This document shows positions 1-5,000 of a DNA stretch of 5,000 bases, piece by piece (position 1 is the first letter of the stretch; the number at the start of each line of letters is the position of its first letter). A program made the position numbers and the translations under genes. Under the pieces are notes generated by a model, which was not told where the DNA came from, did not search any database, and saw only the letters and a list, made by a program, of their open reading frames with translations. The DNA lies in NCBI GenBank assembly GCA_916710115.1, contig CAKAOY010000104.1:1-5000 (forward strand), in the 5' to 3' direction. The DNA is from an uncultured Bergeyella sp. GTDB taxonomy: Bacteria > Bacteroidota > Bacteroidia > Flavobacteriales > Weeksellaceae.

Positions 1-1111
1 CAAATCCATTTTTAGGGAATTTTTTTACAGGAGCAGTGTAGGTATAGGTTCCTTTTCTCTCATTTTCTATATAAGACCCTCTTTTTGGTTTAAAGTTTGC
101 AAGATAGCAACCTCTATCATCAATTAAATAAGGTCCTCCCCAAGGGTAAGTAGCATTTTCTTTACCGCCTCGTGCTGCATATTCCCATTCGGCCTCTGTT
201 GGTAGGCGGAAAGCCATTGCTCTTTGTTTTTTCTTTTTCTGACTCTGATTATAGTCAGATTTAAATTTTGTTCTAAAATTACAATAAGCCCTTGCCTGCT
301 CCCAAGTAACACCTACCACTGGATAATTTTTATATGCAGAATGCCAAAAATACCCATCGTAAAGAGGTTCATTGTATGCATAATTAAAGTCTTTCAACCA
401 TACGGTAGTATCAGGATATACAGCTATGCTCATTTTTTTAAGATAAGAAGCATCTCTATTTTTATCCTTCACAGCAGATTCTACATCTTCCCATTGATAT
501 GCATATTTTATTTTAGACCAATCAATCACTCTTTCATTATTGATTCGTTTTTCTGCAGGGAGATACATAGATTCTACAATTTCCGCATACTCCACATTTG
601 GGTAGTCATTGGTATTCCAATACAATGGTGCCGAATAATCTAATTTCTTACCCTCTCGGTTACCATCTCTTCCACCTTGTCCATCTAAGAACTCTTGATA
701 AGGAGTTGCCGTAGCGTTTTTCTTTGATTGGTAAGCATATGGACTATCATCTCCCACTGCTTCGGCAAGTAAAGTTCTTGCTATGGAATCTCTTACATAA
801 TTTACAAAGAAACGATACTCGGCGTTGGTTGTTTCAGATTCGTCCATAAAGAAAGAAGAAACCGTTACGGTTTTCAGAGGAGCTTTCTCTGGGGTATTCG
901 TCATATCTTGGTCAGCAAGACCCATTACAAACGAACCACCAGGTATTGCTACCATCCCATAAGGTCTTTCAGCAACGAAAGACTGAGTCTTTTCTCTCGG
1001 TATTATTTCTCCTCGTGTCTTTGGTTTTCCAAATGAGCCACCTGCTCCACCTGAGGAACAAGATACTGCAACAATAGATGCAGAAAATAGTACTGGCAAT
1101 ATGTTTTTCAT
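1..1111 (-). CDS. gldK: GldK, gliding motility / type IX secretion lipoprotein (C-terminus cut by window edge)
   Basis: The minus-strand frame opens with ATG at 1111-1109 and stays open for 370 codons to the left edge. Residues 1-17 form a lipoprotein signal peptide, with an A-V-S-C lipobox at Cys18 followed by a Ser/Gly-rich linker. A sulfatase-modifying-factor (FGE-like) fold follows from about residue 50: PYGMVAIPGGSFVMG (50-64), FFMDESETTNAEYR (87-100), YPDTTVWLKDFNYAYNEP (232-249), YPVVGVTWEQARAYC (263-277), FRLPTEAEWEYAARGG (301-316) and YPWGGPY (322-328). These blocks match GldK of Flavobacterium johnsoniae as I remember it, including the long insertion between residues 120 and 230 that ordinary FGE enzymes lack. 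In the family, GldK and GldN form a periplasmic ring attached to the outer membrane that works with the GldL/GldM motor in type IX secretion and gliding. The usual length is about 450-470 residues, so roughly 90-100 are missing. Whether FGE catalytic cysteines are absent cannot be judged here. gldL, gldM and gldN are expected to the left (inference). Confidence 0.93.
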   Translation of the reverse strand, partial: MKNILPVLFSASIVAVSCSSGGAGGSFGKPKTRGEIIPREKTQSFVAERPYGMVAIPGGSFVMGLADQDMTNTPEKAPLKTVTVSSFFMDESETTNAEYRFFVNYVRDSIARTLLAEAVGDDSPYAYQSKKNATATPYQEFLDGQGGRDGNREGKKLDYSAPLYWNTNDYPNVEYAEIVESMYLPAEKRINNERVIDWSKIKYAYQWEDVESAVKDKNRDASYLKKMSIAVYPDTTVWLKDFNYAYNEPLYDGYFWHSAYKNYPVVGVTWEQARAYCNFRTKFKSDYNQSQKKKKQRAMAFRLPTEAEWEYAARGGKENATYPWGGPYLIDDRGCYLANFKPKRGSYIENERKGTYTYTAPVKKFPKNGF

Positions 1112-1145
1112 TCTAAAACTTTTCAATTTTTTGTATGAATATTTT

Positions 1146-1232
1146 TTACTCTAACAACTCTTCTAACGATTTTTTTGTCGGATTATTTCATAAATTTTTA
1201 TTTTTCATAAAATCCCTTAGATTATCAATCAT
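1146..1232 (-). pseudogene. Possible small ORF or gene remnant interrupted by one TGA
   Basis: On the minus strand an ATG at 1232-1230 opens a 14-codon ORF, MIDNLRDFMKNKNL, ending in TGA at 1190-1188. The same frame continues for 13 sense codons, NNPTKKSLEELLE, to TAA at 1148-1146, 34 bp before the gldK ATG. Read through the single TGA, it gives a 28-codon stretch of plausible amphipathic composition. A TAG lies two codons before the ATG, so it cannot extend upstream. A-rich DNA gives Lys/Asn/Leu codons by chance, so this may be noise. It is recorded because it is the only coding-like content in the gap. I recognise no family. Confidence 0.12.
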
Positions 1233-1260
1233 TCTCTAAAGAGTTTCGTTTTATAATAAG

Positions 1261-1290
1261 CAATTGTAAATCTGATATTTACAATACCAA
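1261..1290 (-). promoter_or_regulatory. Candidate promoter for gldK (TTG-N19-TACAATTG)
   Basis: Read on the minus strand, TTG at 1290-1288 is followed after 19 bases by TACAATTG at 1268-1261. The known Bacteroidota housekeeping pattern is TTG, 17-19 bases, TAnnTTTG. This site matches it except for one base in the -7 box. It is the best match I found in the glmS-gldK gap. Transcription would begin near 1254 and leave a leader of about 140 nt before the gldK ATG, which is long. Such short motifs arise easily in AT-rich DNA, so the call is weak. Confidence 0.25.
1263..1285 (-). terminator. Perfect 9-bp inverted repeat after glmS: weak terminator or operator
   Basis: ATTGTAAAT and ATTTACAAT form a perfect 9-bp stem around a 5-base loop. 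The dyad begins 24 bases after the glmS stop codon, a normal distance for a terminator. The stem has only one G-C pair, and the bases after it on the minus strand (TGCTTATTATAAAA) are not a clean T run, so intrinsic termination would be weak. Because the dyad covers the spacer and -7 box of the candidate gldK promoter, it could instead be a repressor site. The sequence alone does not decide between the two. Confidence 0.35.
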
Positions 1291-1309
1291 ATTCACAATT
1301 AAATCTATC

Positions 1310-3163
1310 TTACTCTACGGTTACAGATTTTGCTAAGTTTCTTGGTTGATCTACATTAGCTCCTCTATAAATAGCGATATAATATGCTAATAATTGCAAC
1401 GGAATTGATGCAACGATTGGAGAGAAGCACTCGGAAGTTTCAGGTATTTCAATGATATAATCTGCCATTGAAGAAACTTGCTCATCTCCCTTATTTACTA
1501 CGGCGATTACTTGTCCTTTTCTCGCTTTTATTTCTTGAACATTACTTACAATCTTATCGTAGTGTCCTTTCTTCGGAGCGATGATTACGATTGGCATATT
1601 TTCATCTATCAAGGCGATAGGCCCGTGTTTCATTTCGGCTGCGGGATAACCTTCTGCATGGATATAAGAAATCTCTTTTAATTTCAATGCTCCTTCTAAT
1701 GCTGCTGGGAAATTGTATCCTCTACCCAAATACAAGAAGTTTGGAGATTCTACGAAATTCTTAGCAATTGATTTTACATATTCGTGGGTAGATTCTAATA
1801 CCTTTTCTATTTTCTTTGGTATAGCATCTAACTCGGTAATTAATTTCATAAAATCTAAATTACTAAGATTTCCATTATGTTTCCCTAATTTAAGAGCCAA
1901 CAATGACAAAATCGTAAGTTGAGCCGTAAATGCCTTTGTGGAAGCAACTCCTATCTCTGGCCCTGCGTGAGTATAAGCCCCCGCATCTGAAAATCTCGCA
2001 ATAGAAGAATCTACTACATTACATATACCAAAGACAAATGCTCCTCTTTCCTTAGCAAGTTTAATGGCTGCCATCGTATCGGCTGTCTCTCCTGACTGAG
2101 AAATAGCTATTACAATATCCTTGTTTGTAATAATTGGATTTCTATATCTAAACTCCGAAGCGTACTCTACCTCAACAGGGATTCTTGCATATTCCTCTAT
2201 GAGATACTCCCCTATGAGACCTGCGTGCCAAGATGTACCACAAGCAACAATGATTATTCTCTCCGCATTTCGGAATCGCTCCAAATGGTCCCAAATCCCA
2301 GCCATCTTGATAATACCCTCATCAACCAAGAGACGACCTCTCATCGTATCGTGAATAGATTTTGACTGCTCAAAAATCTCCTTCAACATAAAATGTTCGT
2401 AACCTCCTTTCTCTATCTGTTCTAAGCTCAATTTAAGTTCTTGAACCACAGAATTTACTCTCTCATTGCTTTCTATGGAACGAATTTCGACACCCTTTTC
2501 TAAAGATATAGTTGCCATATGCCCTTCTTCAAGATAGATAGCTTCTTTAGTAAATTCTACAAAAGGAGATGCGTCAGAAGCGATAAAATATTCATTCTCA
2601 CCAAGACCGATAGCCAGTGGCGAACCTAATCTTGCTACAACCAAAAGATCAGGAAAATCTTGGTGCATCACGGTAATAGCATAAGCTCCATAAACTTCAT
2701 TTAGTGCTAATCTTACGGCCTCAGGGAAAGAAATTGTTCCATCTAAATCCATAAAATATTGAATAAAATTAACCAATACCTCAGTATCAGTCTCGGATTG
2801 GAAGGTAAATCCTTTCTCGGTAAGCATTGTCTTGATTGTATCATAATTTTCAATGATACCATTATGCACTAACGCTATTTTTCCATTATTAGAAAGATGC
2901 GGGTGGGAATTTCTGTCACTTGGCACTCCGTGTGTTGCCCATCGGGTGTGTCCCATTCCTATTTTTGAGACACCCTTTAGACCAGAGGATATATTCACCA
3001 AATCCTCCACCTTTCCTTTAGTTTTAGCAACTTCAAATTTTTCAGATTTATTATCAATCACAATACCAGCACTATCATAGCCACGATATTCTAACCTTCT
3101 AAGTCCGTTAATTACTATATCATAAGCGTCTTGAAATCCTGTATATCCTACAATTCCGCACAT
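1310..3163 (-). CDS. glmS: Glutamine--fructose-6-phosphate aminotransferase (isomerizing), GlmS
   Basis: This cytoplasmic enzyme converts fructose-6-phosphate and glutamine to glucosamine-6-phosphate and glutamate, the committed step to UDP-GlcNAc for peptidoglycan and LPS. The protein is complete at 617 residues (E. coli GlmS: 609). The N-terminal class II glutamine amidotransferase domain (about 2-220) starts MCGIVGYTG with nucleophile Cys2, which fixes the start codon. It also has YRGYDS (26-31), GHTRWATHG (71-79), the oxyanion-hole pair Asn101-Gly102 and Asp126 in SETDTEV. Two SIS sugar-isomerase domains follow (about 295-430 and 465-605), with CGTSWHAG (308-315), SQSGETADT (355-363) and STKAFTAQ (408-415). 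Glu497, His513 and Lys612 align with E. coli Glu488, His504 and Lys603. The C-terminal tail NLAKSVTVE is the standard ending. It starts 18 bp after the DUF4270 stop, so it is probably cotranscribed. That short A-rich leader leaves no room for a glmS ribozyme directly upstream. No key residue is missing. Confidence 0.98.
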   Translation of the reverse strand: MCGIVGYTGFQDAYDIVINGLRRLEYRGYDSAGIVIDNKSEKFEVAKTKGKVEDLVNISSGLKGVSKIGMGHTRWATHGVPSDRNSHPHLSNNGKIALVHNGIIENYDTIKTMLTEKGFTFQSETDTEVLVNFIQYFMDLDGTISFPEAVRLALNEVYGAYAITVMHQDFPDLLVVARLGSPLAIGLGENEYFIASDASPFVEFTKEAIYLEEGHMATISLEKGVEIRSIESNERVNSVVQELKLSLEQIEKGGYEHFMLKEIFEQSKSIHDTMRGRLLVDEGIIKMAGIWDHLERFRNAERIIIVACGTSWHAGLIGEYLIEEYARIPVEVEYASEFRYRNPIITNKDIVIAISQSGETADTMAAIKLAKERGAFVFGICNVVDSSIARFSDAGAYTHAGPEIGVASTKAFTAQLTILSLLALKLGKHNGNLSNLDFMKLITELDAIPKKIEKVLESTHEYVKSIAKNFVESPNFLYLGRGYNFPAALEGALKLKEISYIHAEGYPAAEMKHGPIALIDENMPIVIIAPKKGHYDKIVSNVQEIKARKGQVIAVVNKGDEQVSSMADYIIEIPETSECFSPIVASIPLQLLAYYIAIYRGANVDQPRNLAKSVTVE

Positions 3164-3181
3164 AATCTATTTGTATTTTTA

Positions 3182-4735
3182 TTATTTCTTACTATAATCT
3201 ACTATTAATTTTGCACCACTTGTGCTACCTGCATTAGTTCCTACCAACACCACTCGTTGCTGAGAGTATATTCTATTATCTACTATTCTATGATACCCTA
3301 CTGGCAGATTTTTTTGGCTATTAAGATAGTTACCTAACTTCACTACTAAACTTTCATTAGGAGCAGATTTTTCTACTACATTTTTCAACATATTGGTAAC
3401 ATCAATATCATAATAAGCCCCTTTATTACCTAAATTATGCGGTTTTACGAGTGCATAATTCCCATTATTTGCGAACACATTTATATCTGACAAGAAATTA
3501 TATAATGGTGTACCATCGGATTTATTTTGACTTGTAGCAACGGTAAAAGTTCTCGGCTGAGATAGGCTATTATCATTTGTATCATCTACATAGAAACGCA
3601 ATTTTGCCGATAGAATACCTATTTTTTCTTTTTGATATTTTTCTTTAAGTTCAGTAATGGTTTCGTCTTTTATTTTCACACCTAAATTAGCACCTCCCAT
3701 ACCTTGAAGATAGATTTTCGGGTCTCCTAAGGTAGTATTAATTATAGCTTTTGCATTTCCCCAAGCCGAACCTGTTCTATCGTATTTTATACTGCTAAAA
3801 CTTGGATTATCCTCACTAAGATTCAAGGTATATTTAGCCTGCTCTCGCTTAGTTTTGCCATCACTTACCACATTTTTAGTATAATAAATTGTAATATCTT
3901 CTTTTTTAGGAATACCCAATTTCATCAGATAGCCATTGTCTCCATCTACAGATATTTTTAGACCTTTGATATATCTAATAAAATTTGCTAGGTTAGCCAA
4001 ATCAGAAGAACCCTTCTTATTTATTATATTCTTCGTAAAGAAATCATTATTTAATTTTATACGAATAGTTGGCAAACTAGAATACAGAATAGCTCTATCA
4101 TTATCTTTGGTAATTTCCACTGATGATACACCACCATTAAAAGAATAACTTGCTAACTCCTCACCTTCGTTTATTACCTTATTAGAGTAAATAGCACCTG
4201 ATATAGAACCTAAAAAATTCGTAATAGCATGTACTTTAATTGTCATATCAGCATTGGAATTCCCATATTTATAGACTGGGTAAGTTCTCTTTATCATCTT
4301 GGCATCATTCCCTTGATACTTATAATTTTCATCATAGGTAGTAGTCACCTCCTCCGAAGCATTATATTTTGGTCTAAGAGCAAGTACTACGGAATCCACA
4401 ATAGGATTTTCTCCAAAATCTGGCGCATAAGATGACAGCCTTAACTGAGATACAAAAGACACATTTTGCTTCCCAAAATTATCATCTTGATATGCTCCCA
4501 AGACGATAGAATCTTTCCTTATAGCCTCCGCTATTCTTCCATCAGCTCGAAGACTATCGTTATTATCAATATTATAAGCAATAACATCTCTGGTAAAATC
4601 TCCAATCAATGCCACATCATTCTTATTAAGTAATTGATATCCGAGATTGTCTGCTTCACTCTCACAGCTTAGTAAAAACGCACCTCCAGACATCATTGTC
4701 ACAATAGTAACAATTCTATTAATCTTTTTAATCAT
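3182..4735 (-). CDS. DUF4270 family outer-membrane lipoprotein, function unknown
   Basis: This is a complete 517-residue protein. Residues 1-23 are a lipoprotein signal: a basic start (MIKKINR), a hydrophobic stretch and a lipobox L-L-S-C with Cys24. Acidic residues follow at +2, +4 and +6 (Glu25, Glu27, Asp29), which resembles the surface-export signal of Flavobacteriia lipoproteins. The rest is rich in beta-strand-like, Asn/Ser/Tyr-containing segments without further membrane spans. I assign it to DUF4270 from its place between a glycogen-synthase-like gene and glmS, its length, and the blocks DSIVLGAYQDDNFGK (75-89), SQLRLSSY (96-103), IYLQGMGG (341-348) and AKLRFYVDD (377-385). The molecular role of the family is unknown to me. 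The gene lies 30 bp after the upstream gene and 18 bp before glmS, so it is probably cotranscribed with both. That suggests, but does not show, a role in cell-envelope or surface-sugar biology. The ATG at 4735 is well supported because it places the signal peptide exactly. Confidence 0.85.
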   Translation of the reverse strand: MIKKINRIVTIVTMMSGGAFLLSCESEADNLGYQLLNKNDVALIGDFTRDVIAYNIDNNDSLRADGRIAEAIRKDSIVLGAYQDDNFGKQNVSFVSQLRLSSYAPDFGENPIVDSVVLALRPKYNASEEVTTTYDENYKYQGNDAKMIKRTYPVYKYGNSNADMTIKVHAITNFLGSISGAIYSNKVINEGEELASYSFNGGVSSVEITKDNDRAILYSSLPTIRIKLNNDFFTKNIINKKGSSDLANLANFIRYIKGLKISVDGDNGYLMKLGIPKKEDITIYYTKNVVSDGKTKREQAKYTLNLSEDNPSFSSIKYDRTGSAWGNAKAIINTTLGDPKIYLQGMGGANLGVKIKDETITELKEKYQKEKIGILSAKLRFYVDDTNDNSLSQPRTFTVATSQNKSDGTPLYNFLSDINVFANNGNYALVKPHNLGNKGAYYDIDVTNMLKNVVEKSAPNESLVVKLGNYLNSQKNLPVGYHRIVDNRIYSQQRVVLVGTNAGSTSGAKLIVDYSKK

Positions 4736-4737
4736 CT

Positions 4738-4753
4738 TTATTAAATTATTAAA
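4738..4753. repeat. Tandem duplication of an 8-bp unit before the DUF4270 start
   Basis: The unit TTATTAAA (plus strand) occurs twice head to tail and fills half of the 30-bp gap between the glycogen-synthase-like gene and the DUF4270 gene. It ends two bases before the DUF4270 ATG. It sits in the translation-initiation region, where A/T-rich unstructured sequence helps ribosome loading in Bacteroidota. It may be chance or slippage in AT-rich DNA. Confidence 0.5.
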
Positions 4754-4765
4754 TGAGACTTTATA

Positions 4766-5000
4766 TTATACATATGCCTCACTGATAGAATCAGGGTCTA
4801 TATAATCTTTCTTATTCCCGGCAGATTGTTCATAAATAGCCTCTATATCACCCTCTAAAAACTCATCACCCTTCACTACCACATCTACCAATTCCATAGC
4901 ATCACCCACGAAGTACTGACTCTTATTATACTCCAAGGCTTTTAGATTTTTTATCTTATCAAATGCTAAGACTTCTTCTATTTTCTCATTAAAAACCACT
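4766..5000 (-). CDS. Glycogen/starch-synthase-like protein, C-terminal end (5' part beyond window)
   Basis: Only the last 77 codons are present, ending in TAA at 4768-4766; the frame is open through the right edge. The GTG at 4999-4997 is an internal valine, not a start. The segment contains FNEKIEEVLAFDKIKNLKAL, then MELVDVVVKGDEFLEGDIE and a terminal DSISEAYV. This closely follows the ending of the Chryseobacterium glycogen synthase as I remember it (IYNEK, LKFDNI, VDAVVKGDE, then a short tail). In Flavobacteriia these proteins are about 260-280 residues and correspond to the GT5 N-terminal half of GlgA, without the second glycosyltransferase domain. This end fits, because the protein stops soon after the VVKGDE block. 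Family members transfer glucose from a sugar nucleotide to alpha-glucan, but a single-domain version may do something else. It is the first visible gene of the probable operon with DUF4270 and glmS. The identity rests on a short segment. Confidence 0.78.
   Translation of the reverse strand, partial: VVFNEKIEEVLAFDKIKNLKALEYNKSQYFVGDAMELVDVVVKGDEFLEGDIEAIYEQSAGNKKDYIDPDSISEAYV

Larger units (their letters stand above)
1112..1309. other. Intergenic region between glmS stop and gldK start
   Basis: These 198 bp are strikingly AT-rich, with several A/T homopolymer runs, and they separate two genes on the same strand. This is the only gap in the window long enough to hold both a terminator for the glmS operon and a promoter for gldK. 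It contains a perfect 9-bp dyad (1263-1285), a weak Bacteroidota-type promoter match (1261-1290) and a short interrupted ORF (1146-1232), each listed separately. The 24 bases before the gldK ATG are A-rich with no Shine-Dalgarno-like sequence, as is usual in Flavobacteriia. I see no tRNA, riboswitch or insertion-sequence end. Confidence 0.8.

Noticed and set aside
222..240. T6 and T5 runs inside gldK that could allow slippage
   Set aside because: The frame is intact and encodes a lysine-rich loop (QKKKKQR, residues 291-297) just before the conserved FRLPTEAEWE block. Such runs are common in AT-rich genomes.
124..312. Minus-strand open frame of 62 codons
   Set aside because: It overlaps gldK in another frame and shows no recognisable motif, whereas the gldK frame carries the conserved FGE-like blocks across the same bases.
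224..643. Plus-strand open frame of 139 codons, rich in Ile, Phe and Tyr
   Set aside because: It lies antisense to gldK, whose residues match the family throughout. The composition is typical of the complement of AT-rich coding sequence.
1151..1167. Direct repeat CTAAC-N7-CTAAC before gldK
   Set aside because: A 5-bp repeat is too short to be meaningful in a low-complexity gap.
1478..2354. Several plus-strand open frames opposite glmS (1478-1681, 1713-1922, 2121-2354), and another at 2853-3080
   Set aside because: All are antisense shadows of a highly conserved, complete glmS gene.
3164..3181. Possible glmS ribozyme or riboswitch before glmS
   Set aside because: The gap is only 18 bp of A/T-rich sequence, and the glmS ribozyme is known mainly from Firmicutes. 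Nothing structured fits here.
3936..4435. Plus-strand open frames at 3936-4148 and 4229-4435
   Set aside because: They are antisense to the DUF4270 gene, with hydrophobic low-complexity composition and no start context or family resemblance.
4997..4999. GTG as a start codon for a 77-residue protein at the right edge
   Set aside because: The residues on both sides continue the glycogen-synthase-like family sequence, so this is an internal valine of a gene cut by the window.

Overview
The window comes from an AT-rich member of the Bacteroidota, very probably class Flavobacteriia and most like the Weeksellaceae (Chryseobacterium/Riemerella/Bergeyella group). The evidence is a GldK gliding/type IX secretion lipoprotein, a DUF4270 lipoprotein next to glmS, a short glycogen-synthase-like protein whose C-terminus reads like the Chryseobacterium version, A-rich leaders without Shine-Dalgarno sequences, and Flavobacteriia-style lipoprotein signals. 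The genus is an inference from remembered family sequences, not a search.

All four genes are on the minus strand, so transcription runs from position 5000 towards position 1. In that order they are: the last 77 codons of a glycogen/starch-synthase-like protein (4766-5000, cut by the window edge); a 517-residue DUF4270 outer-membrane lipoprotein (3182-4735); glmS, glucosamine-6-phosphate synthase, complete at 617 residues with all key catalytic residues (1310-3163); a 198-bp very AT-rich gap (1112-1309); and the first 370 codons of gldK (1-1111, cut by the window edge). The gldK frame has no stop inside the window, and longer shadow frames overlie it.

The first three genes are separated by only 30 and 18 bp with no hairpin between them, so they look like one operon. 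GlmS makes glucosamine-6-phosphate, the entry point to peptidoglycan and LPS amino sugars. The glycogen-synthase-like protein belongs to a sugar-nucleotide glycosyltransferase family. The DUF4270 protein is a lipoprotein of unknown function. The 198-bp gap separates this operon from gldK. It holds a perfect 9-bp dyad overlapping a weak promoter-like element, and a short ORF interrupted by one stop. gldK probably starts its own transcription unit, with gldL, gldM and gldN expected beyond the left edge.

I see no mobile element, CRISPR array, tRNA, rRNA or defence system. This is mostly a conserved core-genome region. The open questions are the unknown role of the DUF4270 protein and of the short glycogen-synthase-like protein, and the content of the glmS-gldK gap.
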